From contig CP136065.1 in NCBI GenBank assembly GCA_032622095.1, positions 36,490,732 through 36,554,731 on the forward strand: a stretch of 64,000 nt of DNA. The letters are read 5' to 3'. Under the pieces are notes generated by a model. That model was not told where the DNA came from and ran no database searches. It saw nothing but the letters and a program-made list of their open reading frames with translations. This document shows positions 14,328-26,665 of the stretch, in pieces. Within the stretch, counting starts at the first letter, position 1; the number at the start of each line of letters is the position of its first letter. Origin of the DNA: Siphonodentalium dalli. Its lineage: Eukaryota; Mollusca; Scaphopoda; Gadilida; Siphonodentaliidae. Both the position numbers and the translations under genes were made by a program.

Positions 14328-15105
14328 TTGTGGTGTTTCATATTCCTGTTGAATAATTAGTCAAATGCTCGCTGACAATCGGATCACTTGCGTCTGCATC
14401 ATAAACTATTTTGTCTCCGAATTTTAAACGTTTTTATACTGATAACGTGTTTCTTGATAAAACAGAGTCTTTCTTGTGATAATACACTTTTTCGGCTGTT
14501 AATGTTATTTTTCGCCTTGTTGTCATAATGGAATTATCGTTCAGAACACAGGAGACAATTTTCCGGTAGTGTTCGCACTCCGAAGTGAAACTATTCCATA
14601 TTGTACGGATATTTGTGTGTTGAAATATCTCCGGCATTCATGACAAAAGACTTAAGCAAACCTGTGTATAGTGGCTGTATTTTTCGCGAACACGCATGTA
14701 TATGTGAGCAGTTTGTGGAATGTTCTCAATGTTATAATTGTAAAGGTCATTACGTGATTATTGTGGATTATACATTGGAAACAGGTTTGGATCTTTTTCA
14801 GTTTACTTTCAATCACCCGCCCCTCCCGACAAACCAAAACATATCCAATCGAAATGTTGGGCTCCACCCATTCAGCCCGTGTTTTAACTTCCCGATTGAC
14901 TGTGACGATCATTATCATGGGGGCATTTTTAGAATTTCACAACTACCGCTCCGGTCTCCTTTCAGCTTTCAATCCAATTAACGTCAATTTCTGTGTGATA
15001 TCTAGCTCAAGTCTATATTTTGGCTCCGTCGAAATACAGATTCATACAAGAAATATTGTTCGCGAATTGGAGCAATTTGATTGGCCGAGGGGTGTGAACC
15101 GGTTT
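14328..15105. other. Unrecognised stretch with long open frames
   Basis: Frames of 126 codons (14601-14981, +) and 183 codons (14761-15312, +) overlap here in different frames. Neither shows a domain I recognise. The second runs into duplicated intron (after about 15106), which argues against a real exon. The segment is absent from copy 2, so it probably belongs to inserted DNA. Confidence 0.4.
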
Positions 15106-16104
15106 ATACATATTGAGAACAAACACCTGTCGATTATTATAAATAAAGCTCTGAAAATGAGGGGTGAAGGAGTAGACCACTCGGTCTATTCGACAATCCC
15201 GGGGTTAGCCCCCCTCCAAATCACAATCTCATCATGTCGATTACGCATCCAGTTGACGGTCAACAACTTCTGCATGACCACGCGCTCCTGCGCTTTCTCG
15301 AACACAGACTAAGGCTAGTGAGAAATAACCTTAATAGTTTAGAAAGCGACAACCATTTGTTTTATATAATTCTGTGAATTGACAGCTTATGATTAAATAC
15401 TTAAAATCTTATAACTATTCATAAAGGCGCATCCCTATATATATTTTGTTATTGGAAAATCAATATCATTTCTTTTAACTATTATGTTTGAGCGAATTTA
15501 AAAATTGTATTCCATTTTCTCCTGTTGCAAGTAGCAAACGTGACAGGAAAAAGCGTTGTTTAAATCAACCACATAGCCTTCAAACACAAACTCACTAAAT
15601 GGTCTTCAGTCCAAAGAATATGTTACCAGTTCCCATTTTTCCTATTCTGATAAATTCGACATTGTGGTCAATATACATAATCCGGCAATATGGACACGGA
15701 CACAGAAGTTACGTGGCAATATTATTGTGGTACCAAGTTTTAGCTATCCAAAAATCAGTTGGTCCAATGTCCGCATCCAATTCTAAAATTGAGCTAGGAT
15801 ATACAATTTAATTGGCCGTTGTCGTGTTTATTGGTGGTGGACCAAGACGGCCTAATTTCTAAAATCTACTTGTCTGTATAAAGCATCGTCGCAGAGTTCG
15901 CAGTGTCGTTAGTCTACTGGAAATATGTGCATGTTTTGGCCATGAGACATCATTCCAATCATTTTGGAAACACATATGTGTATACTTCAGATTTATTTGT
16001 CGTGATATAGCACAGTGGCTAAAACGCTATCAAACTAACAAAACAAACAGAATTGAGATTTTATAAAACATAATATTGCTCAGAATGTATCACCCTGGCA
16101 TATA

Positions 16105-16395
16105 GTGGCCCTGCTAATTTGATATGATGCTGGTGGGTCCTGCTGACCTGCTGTGATGATGGCGTGTCCTGTTGACCTGCTATGATGCTGGTTGGTCCTG
16201 TTGACCTGCTATGATGCTGGTTGGCCATGTTGACCTGCTATGATGCTGGTTGGTCCTGTTGACCTGCTATGATGCTGGTTGGTCCTGTTGACCTGCTATG
16301 ATGCTGGTTGGTCCTGTTGACCTGCTATGATGCTGGTTGGTCCTGTTGACCTGCTATGATACTGGTTGGCCCTGTTGACCTGCTATGATGCTGGT
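16105..16395 (+). repeat. 29-bp minisatellite, about 10 units
   Basis: The unit GTTGACCTGCTATGATGCTG plus GTTGGTCCT is repeated with few changes. The equivalent place in copy 2 (57485-57535) has about two units. There are no unique spacers, so it is not a CRISPR-like array. Confidence 0.93.
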
Positions 16396-16932
16396 GGGAC
16401 AACGCGATGATGTTAAGAAAACTTACCGCTCTGTTCTCGAAAGGTGTAATTTATGCGGTGTTTTGCTGATATACACAACTCGAGGAAAAGTCAATATGTG
16501 CAGAACATATTCAAAAGAATGTAGAGTATGAGTTGTGATATAATTTAAGGTTGCTGTGTTGGTTGTTACAAAACAGTCACAATTGAGATAGTCATCATTT
16601 CGTTTTCCAGACACAGGGCCACAATTATTAAAATATTTAAAATTATATATGGGCTTGAATGTTTCAGAGACACTGCATGTTTTATTTGCACAAATACCGC
16701 ACAACTGACAACTTTAGGAAATATAACGGTTTTCTAAACAGCATCGTTTCGTCCTATTAGCATCATAGCAATAGAGCAGGACCACATTACCAGGTGTGTG
16801 TATATAAGGCGCGGGCTCAGTATGGTGTGTTCGTTGCTGCAAATGTGTATTTGGCAAATTAAGAAGTTTACACATACACATCGACAGAAGACACAATTTA
16901 GCAGTACTGTTACCATCAGCTGTTGATTTTAG

Positions 16933-17211
16933 GATAAAGAAATTACCATCGAAAAGAGTTCAGCATCTGCAGGAAGATTAGCACCGGAAGACAATTTAGC
17001 AAAAGGATCAGATCTGACGACTGCCAGACAACCCACGGAGGCCATCGGACCATTTAACGAACTTCCACGAAAACTAGACGAACAAGCCGATTATGGCGTT
17101 GAATGGAGGACACTAGCGACCGTTGTTGACCGGATATGCTTCGTGGTGTTTTCCTTATTTCAGATAATAACGATCACATGTTTTCTTCTGAAAAAACTTC
17201 TGGGACTTTGA
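16933..17211 (+). CDS. nAChR subunit gene 1, terminal exon (M3-M4 loop and M4)
   Basis: This phase-0 exon of 93 codons including TGA follows a TGATTTTAG acceptor. It encodes a hydrophilic loop of about 50 residues, then an MA-helix region ending DYGVEWRTLATVVDR. M4 follows (ICFVVFSLFQIITITCF) and a short tail KKLLGL. The EW...VDR...M4 pattern is the standard C-terminus of nAChR subunits. It matches 58472-58750 in length. Of 19 amino-acid differences, about 16 lie in the loop and 3 in the last 40 residues. The 3' flank differs from gene 2: about 334 bp present after the gene 2 stop are missing here. Confidence 0.9.
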   Translation, partial: DKEITIEKSSASAGRLAPEDNLAKGSDLTTARQPTEAIGPFNELPRKLDEQADYGVEWRTLATVVDRICFVVFSLFQIITITCFLLKKLLGL

Positions 17212-18310
17212 CGTATATTGTTATTCTAATGGGTCCGTTCTGTTTGGTTGCAAATACTGAGAAACTATTGGTAGTAGGACGCGACATATCTAGGGATTGT
17301 ATATATCTAATGGCTACTGAAAATCGTTGTTTCCAAATCCGTAATTCACAATATACAATTTTGGGGAGAGGAGAGAAGCAGATCACGATATTGCAAACAA
17401 TTTGAACATCTTTTGGACAATAACGGAGTTCGCATTTTGGGCCGTGGTTGGCAATTGTTTTATATCGTGTCACTTAATTTTGAGAGAAGGTTCGGGTGAC
17501 ACACAAAGGCTAAAATACATTTCAATAATATATATATATTAGAGAAATGAGGCAATGAATATGTATGAGTGTTCATACCTTCGAATTTGCTTGATTCAGT
17601 GGACGTGAACAAATTCTCATTTCTTATCGAAATGCCATGTATTAATCAGAATGGCACATTGAAATGTCCTTAAACACAGATCAAGCTTGAAAATCGGTCC
17701 CAATTTCACGTGCTACAGTGTCATATCGAACTGGGCGCATCGAAATGAATCTATGAACAAATTCGTCGTATTGGGCACTCATCATATCCCTTAAATTTAG
17801 CTCGATGTGTTGAACAATGAAGGAGAAATCGATCAAACGAAGTTTACAATAGTATATTCCCATATCGTGCTTCTCCGTGTTGGTGTGTGGATTCTAACCA
17901 GGTACATGGCATAATTCATTGCCTCCACCAGTTCGAGATTTGAGGCATTTTTATGCTGATACCTTCAGGGCAGTTAGAATTTAGGAATTTCTCTACATTA
18001 TCGCAGTTCCACCGTGTGGACGTCCGATTAGAACATTGTCATCGCACTGAACAGCAGAAACACCTGCCGCTTGGAAGTCAGTATACATCGAACGGAGAAT
18101 AGGAATTTCACGTCTTAGAAACCATCGCTCCTGAACGAGCAATGTCATATTTGTCTCATATGTCTTTCACTTTTATTAATGAAGACATAACTGATTTACA
18201 GTTTAATGATTGTCAATCGTATTGAATCATCAACAGTGGTCGATAGTGTCGTTAGGTAGACACCAGTAGTTCGGCATAAATCGATATTTGCCCCAATTGG
18301 CTTTTATGCT

Positions 18311-19143
18311 CGAAGAATCGCATACATAAGATATTGTTCAGCCTTCGATGAGTCGAGGAGGTTTTGTGTCATCTCCCTATATATCACGTTAATGGTAAAA
18401 GATGAATACGAATATAATCTGGTGGTTATAGCTACATGCATAAGATGTCCATGCGTTCACAAGAAATGTGGTGGACCTTTAATATGATTACTACCAGTCA
18501 TAGTTTGTTACAAATTCATCACACAATATCACACTCCTGTAAGGAATTTCTTTTTAACGAATGAAGAATTGTTTATTGACCTCCAACACAGGATAACTAT
18601 GTACATTATTTCAAGTATTTACATGCAAACACCAATTATATGACAGCTCTAATATAAGGAGGAACTCCTGATTCCGCTGTTCGATATGGTGAACAAATTC
18701 GCGTTTGTGCTCAACGAATCGCCTTACTAACATATTGTCGGGCTTGTTGAGCTTTTGTATCATAGAATCTGGTGGTTATGTCTACATGTATGCGACGTTC
18801 CTGTGTCCCCACGATATGGGATGAACCTTTAATCTGATTACTGCGAGTCATTGTGAGTTGCCAATTCACCACACTATATGACACTGTAGTAAGGAATTTC
18901 TTGTTGGCGAATGAAGCACTGTTGACCGCCAACATAGGAGAGTATATGTACATGATTTCAAGTATTTACACGCAAGTACCAATTACATGTTTATGCGCTT
19001 TATTTTTCTGTCGATTATAATAAAAAGCTGTTACGCTTTGGCACGAACCAACATCCGAAAAAGTTCGCAGTTTTGCCTCATTCTGACAGCTCTCACAGAA
19101 TGAGGAAATCCTGATTCGGCTGTTCGATAAGGTGAACAAAATC
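18311..19143 (+). repeat. Tandem duplication of ~400 bp, two diverged copies
   Basis: About 18311-18712 and 18713-19143 share stretches such as AATCTGGTGGTTAT, TAAGGAATTTCTT and TTCAAGTATTTACA in the same order. Divergence is clearly higher than in the nearby segmental duplication. Confidence 0.75.
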
Positions 19144-21849
19144 GGTGTTTTTCGTTGATCATTAAAACTCGGTTTTAGGTTGCATAGTAAAATACTTAAA
19201 TAGACACCACATACACAAGGAACACTATATCAAGTATCAAAATATCATATCATACATGTTTTGTTTGTATTTGAGTGGGAATAAATCTTGTTAACAAAAA
19301 ACATAATACCTATATGTGCCACAATGCTTCTGATGACTAATGCTATGTCCGTGTCAGTAAGGAAGGAAATGCTCAATACTAGATGTTGAATGAAAATGTC
19401 TCGGAACAGACAGGAAAGAGTGAGCATCGTGTTATGGCTAGCAACTAATATCGAATATGTCTCACTTTCAGTAATTCGTCAAATCAACTAGGGTGGTGAG
19501 GAAGGATTCGCATACAGTTTCTAGCACAGTCAAATGTGTTGCTCTATAATTGGTCAATTAAAACTACGCCCATATCGCCAAATAGTTTTCAGGACTATTT
19601 TATTGACAAACTGGCGCAGGTGTGATGACCACAGCCTGATTATATAATTAACTAGCAGGGTTACCCGACGTTGCTCAGGTTAAATTGAGGTGATACCCTC
19701 TGCTTTGTAGTGTGGACATGCATATGGTCGGAATAGAGAATAGTCTTGATCAATATCTTTTAAAGAAATGCCCTGTTGCTCATCTGTCCATGTTGTTGTA
19801 TTGGCCAATTATTTTCAGTTTAAAATATAAGTTGCTATATATATCAGCTACATGTAACCGACACAGGTTTTAAGTTGTTTATGTCAGGCTATGAGTGTGT
19901 TCTAAATAACTGCACACTGTCACCACTATTGCGAATTGGTCTTCAACGCATTTCCATCTCTCTTGACAAATTGTATCTATCTTGTGGAAAATATCTCGAA
20001 TGGGATAACAGGATTTGACTCCTGGTATCGTGGAGATGATTATGTATAAGTTTGGTGGGGAAGAGTTTGTATCCATCTGGTGGAAATCGGCACTGAAAAC
20101 AGTTGTTTTCAATTTTGGCATCCCTCCCCCTTCATTGCCCCCCCCCCCCGACTCAAATGGCGCCCCTGTTGCGATTTTTATATCACTTCAAATGCCAATT
20201 TTGACATTTAAATCACATGCCACTTATGACAGCTTCAAGACACACCGTTACCTTCATGCTGCCATGAAGATGATAATGTATAAGTTTGCTGGTAATCGGC
20301 GACCAAATACATTTTTATCAAATTAAGTGCCCCCTCCATCTTTCGTCCTACCGGTGGAGGTATTATCCATTTATTTTTCGGCTTATTTACTACCCGATAG
20401 TTATGGGACTTTGGGCACTGTGTTCATAATAGGAGTATCACAAACACTGTGCACATACGACACCGGAATCAGTTCGCATACCAAGCGATTTGATGCTACA
20501 GTAGGTGCAGATATCAGGCTTTTTCTCGATGACGTTGAGACTTTCACAATGCGATCATTCGCATGTGCATGGCAGAGATGCTGTAGTTAACGGAGGCTAT
20601 TGTCACTTTGACACAAATCGAAAGTTGTATTTAGGCGAATACTCGCAGGAAAAGTCATCCCATAATTATGTTGAAATATGGGCAAAATTAGAATGGCGCA
20701 TAAATTTAACAAAATATGTGTCTGCTGTACATATGAGGGTTTGATCTGCGTTATATATATTACGAATTTGGTATCAATAAGGCACTTTTCATGGAAAAAA
20801 AATCCGATTAAACATAGTCTGGTGTGCGGCAGTATGCTATTATAGCCAGTAGACAACACTGTACTGCAGTGTATGCTAGTTCGGTGGTTGGCATTTTTTA
20901 TTAACACAAATGACTTGTGTACTCATTTGGCCATGTACTTTGGCATTGAACTTCGTCGAGTGGTGTGGATTTTGTAAAGACTTGAGCAAAAAGATTGTTT
21001 ATTTTGCGTAGCATCAATCATTCGTTTTTTATGATAAATAAGATTTCTTAGAACACATGAGGTGGATGCAATGTCATGCGACCGGTTATTAGATGGTCTG
21101 ACCACTCATCTATTCCCATAGAAAGATGTTTCTGTCTCCAGAATGTTGTGAAAGGGACGGTATAAAACATGCGTTACGAGTAGGCTGGGGCTGCAGTATG
21201 GCGAACTACATGCAATTACACATGTGTAATATTCTAGATAGTCTATTGTTTGAACACAAATTTATATACATGTATGACGCGTAGGGTCACATACCTTCGC
21301 ATATGCTTATATGCTCGCTATATTTAATTTAGAGAAATGTTCATTATTTTGTATTTTTTGCATGACGCTCGGTACACCTCAGGATACCTTTGTTGGTTAG
21401 TGGGCCGACCTCTGAAATTAACGTCGACGCGATCGGCGGTTCTAATCAGACTTATTTTGTATCTGTCGGACTTCGTTTCACCATATGCATTCCCAGTATC
21501 GTGATGCGTGAACATCGTGAATCGACAAGTGCCACGACCAATGTTCTGAACACGATTTCAGAAGCAAGCTAATCAGAGACATATCTCATCGAAAAACGCA
21601 CTGGGTGAATGTCTTGGATTTCCGCTCCTCTTATAGTGTCATGACCGGGGATGACACTGTGCAGATATACATGTACATGCAGTATTTGAGATATATATTA
21701 TATAAACGTATCTTAAATTGACAATTTCAAGCGAAAGTTAACTTACACAAACGAGGTATAAACAAATTACCATCATTGTATTATCGGTCAGGCGCACGTT
21801 TTGCATACATCCGTGCAAGAAAAAAATTAACTGGATCTATTGTATATAT

Positions 21850-22050
21850 AATTTCATATATCCTCATCTTCATTGCATATAGCATTTCACATATCCTCAT
21901 CTTCATTGCATATAGAATTTCACATATCCTCATCTTCATTGCATATATAATTTCACATATCCTCATCTGCATTGCATATAGAATTTCACATATCCTCATC
22001 TTCATTGCATATATAATTTCACATATCCCCATCGTCATTGCATATATAAT
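21850..22050 (+). repeat. 33-bp minisatellite, about 6 units
   Basis: The unit ATTTCACATATCCTCATCTT followed by CATTGCATATA is repeated. Because 33 is divisible by 3, a frame stays open on each strand; the + strand gives an ISHILIFIAY-type repeat. I regard this as a repeat, not a gene. Confidence 0.9.
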
Positions 22051-23375
22051 CTGAACAACAATTAAAACAAGACAAATCGATGGATTTTCCTACATTTGAG
22101 AGTTAAAATATGATTATTTTTGTTTACCCTTTACCGCTACATAAAAAATAAGTGCACACAATAATCCAATCAAACATTGAGCATTATTTTGACGTTATGG
22201 CAAGAAACTTAATTTGAGTCAGAATGCTGAGTTAAAAATTCAATTGCATGATGTAACGCATACTCCATATACTACAGTGAATAATATAGCAGCCACGAAT
22301 ATGTCAGCTCAACGAAAACAAATGATATGCAGGCCAGTCGTCTCAGGCTGGGATAAACCAACTGGAAATATATACATAAGGCAGATATACGTAGTCAGCT
22401 GGGTATTTGGCTTTGAACCTGTGAACTAAAACTCGTCTTAGCCCAAAATGCTATTGATCAGCGGGCTTGACATGAAAATTCACAAACATAAAATATAATC
22501 ATGGATGTCTGTCTTTCTAAATGAAAATAATTATGAAATTTCTGCTAACCAGAACAATTATGTCTCATCTCATGATCTTCAGATAGATATCACGTGTATG
22601 AACTGCTCTTTCGAAAAAAAATACTATCTTACTGAAGTTCTTGTTACCGGAAAACAGATTAATTTACATGTGTTTCATGCCTTAAAGGTATAATAAATGG
22701 GGTTATAATTTCCAACGAGTTGACAAGTGTCACAATAATCTCTTGTACCAAATTTCAAAAAGAAATTCCAGACAGGATTTTGAGATTGAAAAATCAGCAA
22801 AACATAATTATATTCGCTCTATATATATGATACGACGTGTAGTCGGTTTAGTATTCCTTGTTTGCGTACATACTTGTATAGTTCACTTAATTTGAAAGAC
22901 ATGTATTCAATCAACAATTGTAATGTTCTAAACATAGTAATATTTCTATCCTTGATGACAGTACTTCACCGACCATGCTCGCGACAAAGCTTGGGAATGA
23001 TGCCAGTGTGAAACGATAAAACTGTCGTCTTATGTTGTTACTTTTGTTTCATCTCTATGTTTCCAACCGATTCGCCGAATATATCTATCTCGTATTGCAG
23101 TGACAACATTGACACAGCACCACTGGACGTCACTCAGGCTGAAATGAGAAACAATGTGGCGTTTACTCATTATGCATACGCCATTAGGGCCAATTGCAAT
23201 GGAAATATGTACCCACATTGTTTCTATAGCAACTATTACGAAATGCTGCAGTACATTTGTAAATTAACTAAACTCTTATACTGCTGTACAGTTCCCTGAA
23301 TACTGCCGTGTGGGTGTTTTAGTTTCGTTTTATTTTTCTCGACAACAGCAACTCAGCCGATTCAATTCGTCAGCT

Positions 23376-23603
23376 GCATGTAATCAGATATATATATATA
23401 TATTTATTTTTTTTATTTATTTATTTTTTTTAATTTTATTTATGCTCCTAGTTGTTACCGAGGACTGGGCAGGATGTGTGAAACAACCCTCATGGTACAT
23501 GCATAGTGAACAAAGGATTAAAAGTGATATAATTTTATATACTATGCTGGCATGACTCTCCAGCCTATAAAAGCATATATATACAGAACAGGTGGGGCAG
23601 CCC

Positions 23604-23636
<33 letters not shown>
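23376..23636. repeat. Low-complexity T-rich tract and (TA)n microsatellite
   Basis: About 23385-23450 is almost only A and T with long T runs. About 23605-23636 is an uninterrupted TA dinucleotide run. Confidence 0.9.
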
Positions 23637-23638
<2 letters not shown>

Positions 23639-24399
23639 AGTGTTTTACATTTTACATGTCCATGATACTGGGAGAGTGATTAGAAGGCCAACACACTTAC
23701 CGTGGTGTTGATTCGGATTTCCGATTCTACTTCCGGTTATCACGAACAGATTTATATGAGTTTGCGATTCGGCATATGCCTTTAGACTGTGTAATTATAT
23801 TAGGAACCCGAGATTATTCCTTATAATTATGCCAATTAATTGTTAAATATTGATTTCAAAATCATGTTCGCCCTCAAAAGACGGATGAAACAAGGAAATG
23901 TATGTTGTCAAATAACGGACCGAAAGAGATTCACTGTCCGAATAGGATATGTGACGACTTGAGCCGAAGACAACTTGTCCCGTTTCCGTCCGAATAATAT
24001 TGGTCCATCTATCGAGCGAGCTGGTTTTTCCCGAAGCGTATGTCAAGGAAGAAGCAAAACATGGCAACAATTAATAAACAATGGTTGAAAATTAACATTA
24101 TTAGCAGAGTTTTGGAAGAAGAAAACATATATTTAAGTCTCCATGTTAACTGGGAATCATTAGCAGGCGATATTCAGTAAGTTTAGTGAACATTTTCTTA
24201 CAACAATTCTCCTTATATCTGTCGGCATTCAGTCAGTTATTTGTTTCGATTTCGATTTTTCGCACAGCCATTTGTGATCTAACCGAGAAAAAAGTTTTCA
24301 GAAGAATAAAGCATCATTGTATTTAAGGAATTTTAAGATGATTTATTTTTCAAAAATTAATACATTATTAAAATTTCAAGTGATTATTCAAACACTTTT

Positions 24400-25000
24400 T
24401 TCCAGACACGAACATTATGTCCATTTATGAGCAGTTTCTGTGGAATCTCAAAAATCACAGAACGCTCTGTAAAGGCTTAAAGCTTTGTTCCATGTGTTTG
24501 TAGTCTAACAATAAACATGTTGCGACAATTGCATGTGAAAAACATTCTGCTGTTTTCCCACGGGGATTTTGTAGCGTTTATATTGAACAATAATTATAAC
24601 ACCCATCTACGAGCGGTCTCTGTGGAATCTCAAAATTACGTAAACCTTCGTAACACTTTCTAACATATCGCTACACTGAAACGAGTTGAAAAAATATGAG
24701 TTTTTTCACTGGGACTTAAGATCATTTGTAACACATACGCGTGCTCGCTGTGGACTATTAGAATACCACGTAACGCTTAGATATCACATAACAGTAACAC
24801 TTCGTAACACTTTTAACACTTTGTAGCACTTTGTATAACATATCGCTACATTGAGATGAGCTAAAACAAATATGCTGCGGTTTTTTGTTTGGGGAATATA
24901 TATATATCAATTGTAACACTTGCAATACCGGTCTACAATCGGTCTCTGTGGAATCTCAGACAGCACATACCGGTAACTAGGCCAGTACGAGATTCTCAGA
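24400..25000 (+). repeat. Diverged tandem repeats of ~170 bp
   Basis: The phrase CTGTGGAATCTCA recurs near 24440, 24625 and 24945, with a related CTGTGGACTATTAGA near 24750. Between them lie similar stretches with AACACTTCGTAACACT and CATATCGCTACA. These are old, strongly diverged units. Confidence 0.6.
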
Positions 25001-25383
25001 GAGCCTCTAGTTTTTGAGATACCCCGCACTTCCGAGCCCTCGAGAAAATCATGTCCCAGGCTGTTAAACTACCTTTGGTACATATGACATAGGTGTGCGA
25101 TTTTTGATTCTGGATTGGCTGCTATGAAAAATGTTGACTTTTGTGAGTTTCTGAGCCCGAAAAGACGCAAAAATGGGTATATCTTAGGAGAACACCAGTT
25201 GTCACTAATCGCCGACGAATGTGACATTTTTCAAACAGTAATATAACGCTTCACAACATATTTACAACATATTGGTACACTGATGAGACGAGGTGAAGAA
25301 AAGTTCTGCATTTTTTACGGAGACTTTGTACGTTTGCATGGACCTCTCTGTTGGGGCGTTCTCTGTACATAACGCACTAGAAT

Positions 25384-25700
25384 GGGGCGTAGTAATAAAT
25401 TATACTACTACTAGTACTGGGCTTTGAAAGTTTGATCGAATTTGAAATGAAACGAAAACAAAAAGTTGTGTAAGTGTAACCATGCATTTCGTTATAAAAC
25501 GTTGCAAATACGACAACAATTAACATATTGAGGTGGAGAGGGTACACGTACTATGATGGGCGTAGTAATAAATTATACTACTAATAGTACTGGGATTTGA
25601 AAGTTTGATTTAATTTGAAGTGAAACGAATAAAAAAGGTTGTGTAGTTTAGCCATGCATTTCGTTATAAAACGTTGAAAATACGATAACAGTTATTCTTT
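25384..25700 (+). repeat. 173-bp tandem duplication, two units
   Basis: GGGCGTAGTAATAAATTATA starts at about 25385 and again at 25558. Both units continue with CCATGCATTTCGTTATAAAA and then CGTTG. They are highly similar. Confidence 0.88.
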
Positions 25701-26295
25701 GTTTACAGCTTTGAAATGTTTAATTCATTGGGGCATTGTCTTTATTTGGATATTTTTTACTATTCGTGTGTCGGCTTTATGCCGTTCATGAAAAAAAGTG
25801 TACCGCGAAGCGAGTGCGAAGAAAGTAGCGTCGCTGGTTACAATGGTTACAATGGTTACAAATATGATTGTGCTAGTGCTCTTGGGTCGATTTCGCTGCA
25901 CTGATAAAATCTCAAAACTAATGTAATCACATTAGCTTTGATAAACGCAACGGGAATTTACTATAGATAATGAAGTGAGTGTAATTATAGAGTGATAACA
26001 GCAACTGGGGAATATTCCTAAGTTACTGAGTAGATAATTACCAGATTGTGTTGTCAGCGGGTGTAGTCTATATATTGTGAAACATGACAGTTTTAACATG
26101 TGGTATAAATGGTAATACATTAGCGCTAATAATTACGTTCAGTACGCATATTTTCAATGCATTATTGACAATGAAAACGAGACAAGGAAATTCAGTTCAA
26201 CAATTAACTCACTCCATTGGCGGGCGTGAGTACACAGTGCTATATCGACTGTTTTGATAAATACGAACATCAGATGTATATAGACCAATCATAGT

Positions 26296-26303
26296 TATAT
26301 ATA
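26296..26303 (+). promoter_or_regulatory. Possible TATA box of nAChR gene 2
   Basis: TATATATA lies 72 bp upstream of the proposed ATG at 26375. In such AT-rich DNA a chance match is likely, so this is weak. Confidence 0.25.
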
Positions 26304-26374
26304 CAACGACAGTATTAGCGTTGGTTTATTGTATATCCAAACTAACATTTCTTGTGAACGACGGACGTGCAGAC

Positions 26375-26411
26375 ATGAGATTTGTAATATTTCTTCAGTG
26401 CATACTCATCG
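26375..26411 (+). CDS. nAChR gene 2, proposed exon 1 (signal peptide)
   Basis: The ATG opens MRFVIFLQCILI, a hydrophobic run suited to a signal peptide. The first usable donor is G then GTTTGT after 26411; a second is after 26447 (CTTG then GTCTAA). Both leave phase 1, which fits the phase-1 acceptor of exon 2. The longer version gives a 24-residue leader with a better signal-peptide length; the shorter one has the better donor. This exon is inferred from position, phase and hydrophobicity only. It is the least certain exon of the gene. Confidence 0.45.
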
Positions 26412-26462
26412 GTTTGTATACTCAATTGCATCCATGTGATGTTCTTGGTCTAACACATTTAA

Positions 26463-26665
26463 CTCTTTCTTAACGGGGGCCGCGTTGGTACATCATTAAA
26501 TACCATGTGCCAGTGCATTCTCTGATATATGCGAGTCTCCCACAGGGAGCCTCGCACATATAAGACCATTCACTGGCTTAAAAGGTCAAGGCAAATATTG
26601 TTAGGTCAATGTATTCACTTATATGGGAGACTCGCATATATATAATATAATGCATTGGCGCATGA
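26463..26665. mobile_element. Decayed TTAA-type hairpin MITE in intron 1
   Basis: It begins after TTAA at 26459-26462 with CTCTTTCTTAACGGGGGCC, a weak match to the ends of the elements at 28415 and 57685. It contains the family's paired words GTGCCAGTGCATTC and ATGCATTGGCGC around TATGCGAGTC hairpins. The right terminal repeat is mostly missing. Confidence 0.6.

Larger units (their letters stand above)
7911..16932 (+). other. Intron between the M3 and M4 exons of gene 1
   Basis: This intron is about 9.0 kb, against about 2.6 kb in gene 2. The difference is mostly a roughly 7-kb block (about 8145-15105) that copy 2 lacks. That block contains a short hairpin, a 6-kb foldback element, and 14328-15105, in which I recognise nothing. 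About 15110-16100 is duplicated intron. A 29-bp minisatellite follows. Confidence 0.8.
29..17935 (+). repeat. Segmental duplication, copy 1 (holds 3' end of nAChR gene 1)
   Basis: This block matches 45351-59823 in order and orientation. Collinear pieces read by eye are about 29-3060 with 45351-47480 plus 55388-55500, 7485-8140 with 55528-56088, 15110-16548 with 56090-57684, 16549-17211 with 58065-58750, and 17212-17935 with 59085-59823. Between them lie lineage-specific insertions. It starts at the window edge, so the true left limit is outside. It contains the M3 and M4 exons of gene 1. The right limit is unknown because a LINE replaces the homologous end in copy 2. Confidence 0.88.
17212..26290. 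other. Intergenic region between the two nAChR genes
   Basis: To about 17935 this is duplicated 3' flank (matching 59085-59823). Beyond that I see no gene. The contents are a roughly 400-bp tandem duplication (18311-19143), a C-tract near 20140, a 33-bp minisatellite (21850-22050), an A/T-rich low-complexity tract and (TA)n near 23380-23636, diverged ~170-bp repeats (24400-25000), and a 173-bp tandem duplication (25384-25700). Open frames are short and without known domains. Confidence 0.65.

Noticed and set aside
14761-15312. 183-codon frame as a gene
   Set aside because: No recognisable domain. It crosses the boundary between inserted DNA and duplicated intron, and a second frame overlaps it.
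16105-16395. CRISPR-like array of 29-bp repeats
   Set aside because: Repeats are directly adjacent with no unique spacers, and the DNA is clearly animal. It is a minisatellite.
21776-22054. 92-codon open frame with ISHILIFIAY repeats as a membrane protein
   Set aside because: The repeat length is a multiple of three and the opposite strand is also open. It is best explained as a 33-bp minisatellite.
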